Below, in pieces: positions 14,911-22,770 of a stretch of 64,000 nucleotides of DNA. Positions within the stretch are counted from its first letter, which is position 1. Every line of letters starts with the position of its first letter. The stretch comes from Rickettsiales bacterium. GTDB taxonomy: Bacteria; Pseudomonadota; Alphaproteobacteria; Rickettsiales; SXRF01. A model generated the notes under the pieces. The model did no database searches and had not been told where the DNA came from. It worked only from the letters and a program-made list of their open reading frames with translations. Location of the stretch: NCBI GenBank assembly GCA_025464625.1, contig JAOAUZ010000003.1, positions 1 to 64,000 of the forward strand, written 5' to 3'. The position numbers and the translations under genes were made by a program.

Positions 14911-15627
14911 ATGGGCGGTCGGGTAAAAAATATGCAAGCTCAGGATAGCGCAATTAAATTTAGCAAGGCTACTCCAGTTCGAAAAAACCTTCTGGCAGAA
15001 CGTTTATTGGCTTTGGGTATCCCTGAAGAAGAAATGACCCCTAACGTTCGTCTGGTAATCTCCGCACTGCTGGAGAAGATGGATGATGTGAACCGTGATT
15101 TATCACGAACTAAGGAAAATCTTTCTGAAATTGAACGACTTGTTGACGTGGATTGTATAGCGCCTATTGCTAACCGTCGTGCTTTTATGCGTCGCCTGTC
15201 TTGGGCGATTACCATGCATGAACGTTACGGGCATCCCTCCACAATCCTTTATTTTGATCTTAATGACTTCAAATCAATTAATGACACTCATGGACATGCG
15301 GCGGGAGATCTAGCGATTATTCATGTTTCACAGATACTTTCAACTGTAATGCGTGAGTCAGATTTTCTGGCGCGCATAGGTGGGGACGAATTTGCCGTTA
15401 TCATGTATTATGCTAACGAGGAGTCTGCAAAATTGCGTGGTAGGAAAATTTCTGAGAAACTTGACAACACTCCATTTAATTTTAATGGCTCGCAGCTGTA
15501 TGTTTCCGCATCATATGGCTATTATTTAGTGCGTAGCGGTGATGATGCAGAGTCTGCATTAGCTTCGGCTGACATGTCTATGTATGTTGATAAGCGTCGG
15601 AGCAAGGGAAAACTTGCAAAAGCTTAA
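14911..15627 (+). CDS. Diguanylate cyclase with C-terminal GGDEF domain
   Basis: Makes the second messenger cyclic di-GMP from two GTP. The C-terminal half carries an intact active-site RIGGDEFAVIM and the upstream LYFDLNDFKSINDTHGHAAGD signature. The N-terminal ~90 residues look helical with no recognised sensor domain, so the input signal is unknown. No membrane span is seen, so it is probably cytosolic. The start at 14911 has ATAGGG ten bases upstream; an ATG at 14902 overlaps that site, and 14932 is also possible. No RXXD inhibitory site is evident four to five residues before GGDEF. Confidence 0.88.
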   Translation: MGGRVKNMQAQDSAIKFSKATPVRKNLLAERLLALGIPEEEMTPNVRLVISALLEKMDDVNRDLSRTKENLSEIERLVDVDCIAPIANRRAFMRRLSWAITMHERYGHPSTILYFDLNDFKSINDTHGHAAGDLAIIHVSQILSTVMRESDFLARIGGDEFAVIMYYANEESAKLRGRKISEKLDNTPFNFNGSQLYVSASYGYYLVRSGDDAESALASADMSMYVDKRRSKGKLAKA

Positions 15628-15734
15628 ACGTTGCAAGATTAAATCGTAATAGAATCATAAATAATTGTTATCCACCTCTTGTGCTGTAGAGCAGCTTTTG
15701 TTAGTGTATTGTAGATACTTTACAATAAAAACGG

Positions 15735-16727
15735 ATGTTTAAGGTTTCTATGCGAAATATTTCTATCATGTTGGCAGCATTACTTGCCATTTTCTCGGAT
15801 GTTACACCACTTTTTGCTTCGGAAAAAAATATTACCATTGGCACTGCTGGAGTAACAGGGGTTTATTATCCTGCTGGCGGTGCGATTTGCCGAATGGTTA
15901 ATCGTGGTCGCAAAGAGCATGGTATCCGCTGTACGGTTGAATCAACAGGTGGCTCAATTGCTAATTTGGAATCAATTCATAATAAAGATGTCGAACTCGG
16001 TATTGTCCAATCTGATTTGCTTTATTACGCGTATAATGGCACGGAGATTTTCTCTGATGCGGGCATGGATAAAAAGTTACGCGTGTTGTTATCACTGCAT
16101 TTCGAACCTTTCACTATTGTTGCTCGTAAAAACACTAAAATTACAGTGTTTGATGATTTGAAAGGAAAGCGGATTTACATAGGTCCGCAGGGTTCGGGGA
16201 TGAGAGCAACTATGGAGGAATTGATGGCGCAAAAAGGTTTGAACAAAAAAACCTTTGCCAATATCGTGGATATTAAATCCAGCGATCAGACCAAGGCTTT
16301 GTGCGATGGGAAGATTGATGCATTAGTGTATGCTGGTGGTCACCCTAACGGTGCAATTCAGCAAGTTACATCTTCCTGCCCAACTCGTCTTGTTGATGTG
16401 GCTCAAGCTGACATAGAAAAGCTCATTGCTTCTCATCCTTTTTATGTGCGGGCGACTATACCTAGTGGCATGTATAATTCTAACCCGCAAGAGACCAAAA
16501 CTTTTGGTGTGCGCGCACTTCTGGTGGCATCAGCGGATATGGATAATGATATAGCGTATGCAGTGGTGAAAGCTGTATTTGAAAATCTGGATAATTTTAA
16601 AACGCTACATCCAGTATTTGCAACTCTTGACGCGACTCATATGATTGCAAACGAAAATATTGCACCTATACATTCTGGTGCGCAAAAATATTATCGTGAA
16701 AAAGGTATGGTTGCTACTTCCCCTTAA
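15735..16727 (+). CDS. TAXI-family TRAP transporter solute-binding protein
   Basis: A predicted periplasmic binding protein of 330 residues with a Sec signal peptide ending near PLFA-SEK. The mature N-terminus ITIGTAGVTGVYYPAGGAICRMVN, then ESTGGSIANLESI and ELGIVQSDLLYYAYNG, are typical of TAXI proteins. These normally feed a DctQM-type fused permease for glutamate or other organic acids. No permease gene lies beside it, so the partner must be elsewhere or the protein works differently. Translation may start at 15735 or 15750. Its 3' end overlaps nth on the other strand by 14 bp. Confidence 0.85.
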   Translation: MFKVSMRNISIMLAALLAIFSDVTPLFASEKNITIGTAGVTGVYYPAGGAICRMVNRGRKEHGIRCTVESTGGSIANLESIHNKDVELGIVQSDLLYYAYNGTEIFSDAGMDKKLRVLLSLHFEPFTIVARKNTKITVFDDLKGKRIYIGPQGSGMRATMEELMAQKGLNKKTFANIVDIKSSDQTKALCDGKIDALVYAGGHPNGAIQQVTSSCPTRLVDVAQADIEKLIASHPFYVRATIPSGMYNSNPQETKTFGVRALLVASADMDNDIAYAVVKAVFENLDNFKTLHPVFATLDATHMIANENIAPIHSGAQKYYREKGMVATSP

Positions 16728-17340
16728 ACTCGCATAGATCATTTATAGAGCATGCATTGCACAGAGGTGTGCGTGCTTTGCAGACATAACGACCGTGGAG
16801 AATAAGCCAGTGATGGGCATGTGTTTTCCATTTTTCAGGAATTACTTTTTCCAAAGCAGCTTCAGTGGTATCTGGAGTTTTTGTTGTGCATAATCCCAGC
16901 CTGTTTGCCACCCGAAACACATGTGTATCAACAGCTATGGTTGGCAAGCCCCGCGCGCAATTAAGCCAGACATTGGCAGTTTTTCTTCCTACCCCAGCCA
17001 ATCCCATTAATTCTTCGCGTGACTCAGGTATTTTTCCGCTAAATTCATCAACTAGCTTTTGGCTTAGAGTGATTATATTCTTTGCCTTACTGTTAAACAG
17101 ACCAATGGTTTTAATGTATTTTTTTAACTTTGTTTCCCCAAGAGCAAGCATTTTTTCTGGTGTATAAGCAACAGCAAATAGAGCAGGGGTAGCCTTGTTT
17201 ACGCCCACGTCTGTTGCTTGTGCGGATAGAACTATTGCCACCAGCAAAGTGAAGTCATTAGTGGAGAACAGCTCGGTCTTTGGTGCAGGATTTGCAGCAC
17301 TCAGACGACTAAAGATTTTATCTGTTTTTTGTTTATTCAT
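16714..17340 (-). CDS. nth: Endonuclease III (DNA glycosylase/AP lyase)
   Basis: Base-excision repair enzyme that removes oxidised pyrimidines and cleaves the abasic site. It has 208 residues. The helix-hairpin-helix LAGVGRKTAN contains catalytic Lys120; catalytic Asp138 lies in IAVDTHVFRV. The C-terminal [4Fe-4S] cluster ligands C187, C194, C197 and C203 show the family spacing C-x6-C-x2-C-x5-C. It is transcribed divergently from the creatininase-like gene. Confidence 0.96.
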   Translation of the reverse strand: MNKQKTDKIFSRLSAANPAPKTELFSTNDFTLLVAIVLSAQATDVGVNKATPALFAVAYTPEKMLALGETKLKKYIKTIGLFNSKAKNIITLSQKLVDEFSGKIPESREELMGLAGVGRKTANVWLNCARGLPTIAVDTHVFRVANRLGLCTTKTPDTTEAALEKVIPEKWKTHAHHWLILHGRYVCKARTPLCNACSINDLCEFKGK

Positions 17341-17375
17341 ATATGTTATGGTTGATGGTAAACAGTGGAGGGTGG

Positions 17376-18191
17376 ATGAATAGTTTAGGGCGTGTTTTTA
17401 TTTGTGTCATTAGCATTATGCTAACAATACCTGCATACGCAGCGGAAAGTGTGTATATCGAGGAAATGACCACGCCAGAAATTCGCGAACGTATCGAGAG
17501 GATGGGCAATTATAACAACGGAGTTGTTATTGCGATTATTCCCACTGGTGGAAGTGAACAAAATGGTCCGCATATGGTTATAGGAAAGCATAATACCATA
17601 GTGCGTTACACAGCGGGAGAAATTGCAAAGCAGCTTGGTAATGCACTGGTTGCGCCTGTTATTGCCTATGTTCCTGAAGGAAATATAGAACCGCCAGAAG
17701 GGCATATGAAGTTTACAGGGACGATTTCCGTGCGTGAAGAAACATTTTCTGCTTTGCTTGAAGACGCTGCTTCCAGCCTGAAGCAACATGGTTTTAAATT
17801 GATTTGTTTCCTAGGTGATTCAGGTGGGAATCAGGCGGTGCAGAAAAAATTAGCAGAAAAACTAACTGCAAAATGGAAGGATAGCGGTGTTCGTGTACTC
17901 CAGGTTTCTGATTATTATGATAAAAATGGGCAGGACGATTGGGTAAAATCACTAAAGTTACCAATTACAGAACCAAGCGCACATGCTGGTTTTGAGGATA
18001 CCTCTGAGCTGATGGCAATTGATAAAAGCGGTGTGCGTGATGCTCTGCGTGGCAAACATTCAATAGCAGATTTTAAAATTAGTGGCTCAATGGGAGATTC
18101 TACGCTTGCTTCTGCTGATTATGGCAGGTATTTACTTAATTTGAAAATAACAACAGCCGTAGAACAGATAAAACATGAAGCCAAACCTTGA
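17376..18191 (+). CDS. Exported creatininase-family protein with altered metal site
   Basis: Related to creatinine amidohydrolase and Fe(II)-dependent formamide hydrolases. The ATG at 17376 has GGAGGG upstream and yields 271 residues with a signal peptide ending at PAYAAES. The family motif EQHGPH...GTD reads EQNGPHMVIGKHN here; NGHGGN reads GDSGGN; and the HAGE motif reads HAGFEDTS. Several usual metal ligands are therefore replaced. It may bind a different metal arrangement, form an uncharacterised periplasmic subfamily, or be inactive. It overlaps the next gene by 17 bp, suggesting co-translation. Confidence 0.78.
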   Translation: MNSLGRVFICVISIMLTIPAYAAESVYIEEMTTPEIRERIERMGNYNNGVVIAIIPTGGSEQNGPHMVIGKHNTIVRYTAGEIAKQLGNALVAPVIAYVPEGNIEPPEGHMKFTGTISVREETFSALLEDAASSLKQHGFKLICFLGDSGGNQAVQKKLAEKLTAKWKDSGVRVLQVSDYYDKNGQDDWVKSLKLPITEPSAHAGFEDTSELMAIDKSGVRDALRGKHSIADFKISGSMGDSTLASADYGRYLLNLKITTAVEQIKHEAKP

Positions 18192-18783
18192 TTCTGCTAA
18201 AGCGAGCGGTAAGCAACGTCGTTTACGCCACCATTTTATTGCTGCATGGTTAAGGTCACCGCTTAAGATTGGGGCGGCACTTCCAAGCTCACGTACACTT
18301 GCCAGAGCAATGGCAGCGCAAGTTGATTTATCTCGTGAAGGTGGAGTTATTGAGCTTGGTGCTGGTACAGGCGTGGTAACTCAGGCTTTGCTTGAAGCAG
18401 GAATTGCTCATGATAAATTGTTGGTTATTGAGCGTGATAAAAAATTGCATGCCCTATTACATTCTATATTCCGCGATCTAAAAGTTTTATGCGCGGATGC
18501 CATGGAATTGGAAGAAGTGATAAAAAATTCTGGAATGAAAAAAGTGAATGCCATTGTTTCCAGCTTACCATTCATTACCATGCCAGTTGCTATCCGTCAT
18601 GGCATACAAGAACAGATGGCAAAAGCGATTGGTGATTACGGCATTATTGTGCAGTTTACCTACGGTCCTAAATCACCGATTAACAGAAGTGAATTGAAGA
18701 GTTATGGTCTTGTAGGGGAGCGCGTGAAATTAGTATTAGTAAATGTTCCGCCAGCGCATGTTTGGGTTTATCGCAAAGGATAA
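18175..18783 (+). CDS. PmtA-like SAM-dependent methyltransferase
   Basis: A 202-residue class I methyltransferase similar to bacterial phospholipid N-methyltransferases and, more distantly, to rRNA adenine dimethylases. SAM motif I is VIELGAGTGVVTQALLE (about residues 58-74), the acidic strand end is LLVIERD, and VSSLPFITMP replaces the NPPY-type motif, as in PmtA proteins. The N-terminal FIAAWLRSPLKIGAALPSS is typical of that group. The likely role is methylation of phosphatidylethanolamine toward phosphatidylcholine, inferred from family. It overlaps the creatininase-like gene. Confidence 0.75.
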   Translation: MKPNLDSAKASGKQRRLRHHFIAAWLRSPLKIGAALPSSRTLARAMAAQVDLSREGGVIELGAGTGVVTQALLEAGIAHDKLLVIERDKKLHALLHSIFRDLKVLCADAMELEEVIKNSGMKKVNAIVSSLPFITMPVAIRHGIQEQMAKAIGDYGIIVQFTYGPKSPINRSELKSYGLVGERVKLVLVNVPPAHVWVYRKG

Positions 18784-18784
18784 T

Positions 18785-19474
18785 TTAAGCTAATTCAACA
18801 TTTGTTGGAGCTGTATCGCTGGTGTTATCAATAGTCGCTTTGTAAGCCATTATCTGTGGTGGAATAATTTCTTTAGGTTGTAACATTTCCTGTGGCTGAG
18901 TATCAACAGCTTCTACAGGAACATATACTGGTTCAACACTTGCTTGAATTGCACTGTCTGTTGGTATCGTAGCAACAGGTGCATCATGCACATCCACCAA
19001 ATCTATCGGTTGAGGGGTGTCCTGAGATTCATGTTCCAGCTGTAGCAAGGTTTTGAATATACCAACTGGATCTACAGGTTTTCCTGCATTACTTGGTTTA
19101 TATTTTACATTAGCAAAACTTACCAATTTATCGTATTGCACGAAAATTCCATGAACTTCAGGAGACAGATCTCCGCCAGCTAACTGTGCTAAGAAGCTAG
19201 TTTGTGCATTGGCAGTATAAGATGCAGAATTTGTAGGCAAGCTTCCAAGGGAAAAATTCTCTATCGTAGAACTAACACTCACAAAAGATTGCGGAGATTC
19301 CGTTTTCGTCAAAGAATTACGGTTGCCACTTGCGTTATTATCTAGTTGTGAGCTAGAAACAGAAGGTGCTACGTTATCGTAGGGAACGCGCAGAGCAATG
19401 CTATTCGGCAACGCCGTAGCAACCAGCGTTGGTGGTGTCGGAATATTAACTGTGTTTCCTATTGATGCGAACAT
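18785..19474 (-). CDS. Unknown protein, Ser/Thr/Pro-rich
   Basis: I do not recognise this protein. From the ATG at 19474 (MFASIGNTVN) it has 229 residues with no signal peptide and no membrane segment. A low-complexity N-terminal part is followed by SFLAQLAGGDLSPEVHGIFVQYDKLVSFANVKY and an acidic, Pro/Val-rich tail. An upstream ATG at 19528 is also in frame, and a still longer frame to 19687 runs into the SCO gene and is unlikely. It is divergent from the SCO gene and separated from it by an operator-like palindrome. The composition resembles linker-rich secreted or hook-length-type proteins, but no function can be given. Confidence 0.55.
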   Translation of the reverse strand: MFASIGNTVNIPTPPTLVATALPNSIALRVPYDNVAPSVSSSQLDNNASGNRNSLTKTESPQSFVSVSSTIENFSLGSLPTNSASYTANAQTSFLAQLAGGDLSPEVHGIFVQYDKLVSFANVKYKPSNAGKPVDPVGIFKTLLQLEHESQDTPQPIDLVDVHDAPVATIPTDSAIQASVEPVYVPVEAVDTQPQEMLQPKEIIPPQIMAYKATIDNTSDTAPTNVELA

Positions 19475-19520
19475 ATTATTAAAACTGCTAGTGTAATTTA
19501 TTTGGTATTCTAAAGGAAAT

Positions 19521-19540
19521 ATTAACATATTTATGTTAAT
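19521..19540. promoter_or_regulatory. Perfect 9-bp inverted repeat, operator-like
   Basis: ATTAACATA-TT-TATGTTAAT is a perfect dyad of 20 bp. It lies in the space between the divergent unknown gene (start 19474) and the SCO gene (start 19599). Size and symmetry fit a dimeric regulator site. If the unknown gene starts at 19528 instead, the site overlaps its start codon. No regulator gene is adjacent. Confidence 0.45.
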
Positions 19541-19598
19541 CGCGCAAGTTATACTGCTTGCCAAGCATATGTCGGTTAACAGCATAAGAGGTTGATTT

Positions 19599-20201
19599 AT
19601 GATAAAATTTTGTACATTCTTGATTTTTCTATTGTTGGTTGTGACCTCTGTAATGCTGGTTGTGACCAAAAATAGATTTAAGGACAATGTTCAAACTAAT
19701 GAAGTGCAGGGCGAAGGAGTAGCACTTATTGGCGGTGATTTTACTCTAATAAATCAGGACGGTGTAGCAGTTAGCAATAAAGATTTTCGTGGTAAAGTAA
19801 TGATGGTTTTTTTTGGTTTTACCCATTGCCCAGATATGTGTCCAACTACTGCCAGCAGTTTCACAAAAATATTAGAGTCTCTTGGCAATAAAGCAAATTC
19901 AATTGCACCAATTTTTATCAGTGTTGATCCAGAGCGTGATACGTCAGCAGTTTTGAAGGAATATTTAAGCAACTTTGATAAACGTATTATTGGGCTGACT
20001 GGCACTAAGGAACAAATTAAAACTGTGGCTTCAGTTTACAAGGCATATTTTGCCCAATCAAAAACAGCAGAAGGCGATGAAAGCGTTGATCATTCAGGTT
20101 TTATTTATATTATGGATAAAAATGGTGCTTATGTTCAGCACTTCCCATATGATGCGAGCGTGCAGGATATAACCTCCTCCATTTCTGGCTTATTAAAGTA
20201 A
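19599..20201 (+). CDS. SCO1/SenC-family copper chaperone
   Basis: Thioredoxin-fold protein that delivers copper to, or reduces, the CuA site of cytochrome c oxidase. It has 200 residues with an N-terminal membrane anchor (about residues 3-24). The copper-binding CPDMCP motif is preceded by FFGFTHC, and the third ligand histidine is in VDHSGFIYIM. AAGAGG lies six to seven bases before the ATG. No oxidase genes are adjacent; gmk follows after 9 nt and is probably co-transcribed. Confidence 0.92.
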   Translation: MIKFCTFLIFLLLVVTSVMLVVTKNRFKDNVQTNEVQGEGVALIGGDFTLINQDGVAVSNKDFRGKVMMVFFGFTHCPDMCPTTASSFTKILESLGNKANSIAPIFISVDPERDTSAVLKEYLSNFDKRIIGLTGTKEQIKTVASVYKAYFAQSKTAEGDESVDHSGFIYIMDKNGAYVQHFPYDASVQDITSSISGLLK

Positions 20202-20210
20202 AGGTAAAAA

Positions 20211-20864
20211 ATGTCGTTGCAAGCTGAAGTCGAACTCCACAGAAGGGGTTTACTGTTTATTCTTTCTTCACCTTCTGGTGCTGGGAAGACTACTTTGTCG
20301 CGCCGTTTATTGGAGCAATATAAAAACGCTGCCGAGCATGAAACTATCGTGCTTTCTGTGTCAGTTACCACTCGCGCTATGCGCTCTGGTGAAGTGCATG
20401 GCAGAGATTATTTCTTTATTGATGATGCAGCTTATAAAAAGATGGTAGAGAGTGGTGAATTGTTGGAACATGCGCAGGTGTTTGACCATCATTATGGTAC
20501 GCCTGAAAAATTCGTGCGTGAGCATATTGAAAAAGGTGTAGATGTTCTGTTCGATATTGATTGGCAAGGAACTAAGCAATTAACTGCAAAACTACCAGAT
20601 GATTTGGTTAGTATTTTTATTCTGCCACCTTCTATGATAGAGCTGGAGCGTCGTTTGCGGGCAAGGGCGCAGGATTCGCAGGAAGTGGTGCAGAAACGTA
20701 TGAGTAAGGCGCGCGCTGAAATCAGCCATTGGCAGGAATATGATTATGTTCTAATCAACCAAGATCTCGACCAAACCCATGAAAAAATTAACGCCATTCT
20801 CAAAGCTGAACGTCTGAAACGTGTTCGCCAAGAGGGGTTGGCAGATTTTATAGAAAAACTTTAG
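20211..20864 (+). CDS. gmk: Guanylate kinase
   Basis: Phosphorylates GMP to GDP in nucleotide metabolism. It has 217 residues. The P-loop SSPSGAGKTTLSRRL is near residues 18-32, the GMP-binding segment reads SVTTRAMRSGEVHGRDYFF, and the lid/adenine segments include ILPPSMIELERRLRARAQD. A longer N-terminus than in E. coli is common in alphaproteobacteria. Its stop codon is two bases before the GTG of the cobalamin-binding gene. Confidence 0.96.
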   Translation: MSLQAEVELHRRGLLFILSSPSGAGKTTLSRRLLEQYKNAAEHETIVLSVSVTTRAMRSGEVHGRDYFFIDDAAYKKMVESGELLEHAQVFDHHYGTPEKFVREHIEKGVDVLFDIDWQGTKQLTAKLPDDLVSIFILPPSMIELERRLRARAQDSQEVVQKRMSKARAEISHWQEYDYVLINQDLDQTHEKINAILKAERLKRVRQEGLADFIEKL

Positions 20865-20866
20865 AA

Positions 20867-22618
20867 GTGACCACTGACACACCATATATTCCCAAAAAAC
20901 CAGCAGGGACATCGGACGATCCTTACGATCCGTTGCAATATTTCATTGCCCTGTTTGAAGGGCGTAAGGGTGAGGCATCGGCGGTTAAGCAGCGTGCGGA
21001 TACTATCGAGGGCGTGCTTAAAGACAGGATTATTGATGGTGATAAAAAAGGCTTGGAAGACGACCTCGCGATTGCCATGAAAACCCATGCGCCGTTATTT
21101 ATCATCAACGATATTTTACTAGCAGGCATGAAAGTTGTTGGTGAGTTGTTTGGCTCGGGCAAAATGCAATTGCCGTTCGTGCTACAGAGTGCGGAAACCA
21201 TGAAAAAAGCTGTGGCATATCTTGAACAGTTCATGGAAAAAGTAGAAGGGCAGGAAAAAGGCAAAATCGTGCTGGCAACGGTAAAAGGTGACGTGCATGA
21301 CATTGGCAAAAATCTGGTGGATATTATTCTCACCAATAATGGTTTTAAGGTGTATAATCTAGGTATCAAACAGCCGATTGATTTGATTTTGAAAGCGGTG
21401 GAAGAAGTAAAGCCAGATGCGATTGGGCTTTCTGGTTTGCTGGTAAAATCCACGGTGGTGATGCGTGAAAATCTGGCGGATTTAACCACGCGCGGAATTG
21501 ATATTCCTGTTCTGCTTGGCGGTGCTGCGCTAACTCGTGCTTACGTTGAGGAAGATTGTGTGGAAGCATACGGGGCAGGGCGGGTAGCTTACGCACAGGA
21601 TGCTTTTGATGGCTTGGATCTCATGAATAAAATTGCGGGTGGTGAGTTTGATAGCCACCTTGAAGAAATAAAAAAACGTAAACATAACCGCCCGAGTAAT
21701 GCCAAAGCCAAGCAGCGTTGGTCGCAAAATGAAGAGGCTGGGCAGAAATTAATCGGTGTGGAAATGCGCCCAGTTGAGTGGGAAGCTATTAACCTAAAAC
21801 GTGCCGAGCTTGCGGCGCAGGTGAGCGTGCCAACACCACCGTTTTGGGGGGCAAAAATCGTTGATTCCATTCCTGTAAAAGCTCTGATTCCTTACCTTAA
21901 TGAGCAGATGCTTTTCACCTTCCATTGGGGCTTTAAAAAGGCGGGTAAAACCCTTGATGAATATTGGAAATGGGTGGAAACTGACGTAAAACCAATCCTG
22001 AAAAAACTGCTGGATGAATGCGAGCGGGAAAATATTTTACAGCCCAAAGCCGCTTACGGATTTTTCAAATGTGCGAGCAAAGGCAATAGTCTTTTGATAT
22101 TTGATGATTCAGGCAAAAAACAAGTTGGGCAGTTGGATTTGCCCCGTCAAGGTAAAGAGGGTGGCATTTGCGTGGCGGATTTCTTCCGCGATGTTGATGC
22201 TGATGAACGAGATGTTCTTGCCATGCAGGTGGTGACAGCAGGGCAGAAAGTGGCGGATGTTGCCCGCGAGTGGTTTGCAAGTAATCGCTATCAGGATTAT
22301 TTATATCTGCATGGGCTTGGTGTCGAAATTGCAGAAAGCTCTGCCGAATATATCCATAAACGCATTCGCTCGGAGCTAGGCTTTGGTCATGAAGATGATA
22401 GAGATGTGAAGAAAATGCTCAAGCAAGGTTATCGCGGTTCACGCTACAGCTTTGGTTATCCCGCTTGCCCGCGCTTGGAGGATCAAGCATTGCTTATGTC
22501 ACTGCTTGGCGCAGAGCGCATCGGCGTTGAACTTTCGGAAGAGTTTCAACTCCACCCTGAACAATCCACATCGGCAATCGTAGTCCACCATCCACAGGCG
22601 AAATATTTTAATATATAA
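20867..22618 (+). CDS. metH: MetH-type protein with only cobalamin-binding and reactivation domains
   Basis: Equivalent to the C-terminal half of B12-dependent methionine synthase. It has 583 residues from a GTG start. Order: helical cap (about residues 20-125), B12 domain with the DxHxxG motif D142-V-H144-DI-G147 and LSGLLVKS plus LLGGAALT, then the AdoMet reactivation domain with RYSFGYPACP near the end. The homocysteine- and folate-binding modules that occupy the first ~650 residues of MetH are absent, and gmk sits two bases upstream, so no piece has merely shifted frame here. Alphaproteobacterial MetH is often split, but usually after the first module only. The missing modules must be encoded elsewhere if the enzyme is active. 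Confidence 0.88.
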   Translation: MTTDTPYIPKKPAGTSDDPYDPLQYFIALFEGRKGEASAVKQRADTIEGVLKDRIIDGDKKGLEDDLAIAMKTHAPLFIINDILLAGMKVVGELFGSGKMQLPFVLQSAETMKKAVAYLEQFMEKVEGQEKGKIVLATVKGDVHDIGKNLVDIILTNNGFKVYNLGIKQPIDLILKAVEEVKPDAIGLSGLLVKSTVVMRENLADLTTRGIDIPVLLGGAALTRAYVEEDCVEAYGAGRVAYAQDAFDGLDLMNKIAGGEFDSHLEEIKKRKHNRPSNAKAKQRWSQNEEAGQKLIGVEMRPVEWEAINLKRAELAAQVSVPTPPFWGAKIVDSIPVKALIPYLNEQMLFTFHWGFKKAGKTLDEYWKWVETDVKPILKKLLDECERENILQPKAAYGFFKCASKGNSLLIFDDSGKKQVGQLDLPRQGKEGGICVADFFRDVDADERDVLAMQVVTAGQKVADVAREWFASNRYQDYLYLHGLGVEIAESSAEYIHKRIRSELGFGHEDDRDVKKMLKQGYRGSRYSFGYPACPRLEDQALLMSLLGAERIGVELSEEFQLHPEQSTSAIVVHHPQAKYFNI

Positions 22619-22737
22619 TTTCTACTAGACTGGTCAGCTTGCTTGTCTTTTCTGCGCTTCCGATGCGCACGTACTAGATGTACGTTTGCGCTTCGGTTCT
22701 CAAAAAGACTTCGCATCTGACTCAGCCTAGCGAAATT
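22617..22737. repeat. Large intergenic palindrome, ACGTAC-apex type
   Basis: A 121-bp imperfect palindrome. The ends AATTTC and GAAATT match, followed by CTAGACTGGTCAG against CTGACTCAGCCTAG, then GTCTTTT against AAAAAGAC, then CGCTTCCGATGCGCACGTAC against GTACGTTTGCGCTTCGG around a TAGAT loop. It begins just past the metH stop codon region. The architecture and apex match the element at 56467-56590. Confidence 0.8.
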
Positions 22738-22770
22738 AAGGAGATACACAAAAAATATTTTGTATTTATC

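Noticed and set aside
19475-19687. Longer start for the unknown minus-strand gene
   Set aside because: It would overlap the SCO gene start and its ribosome binding site, and the added residues have no support.
20867-22618. MetH truncated by a frameshift
   Set aside because: The upstream 650 bases are an intact gmk gene, so the missing modules were not lost by a local frameshift.
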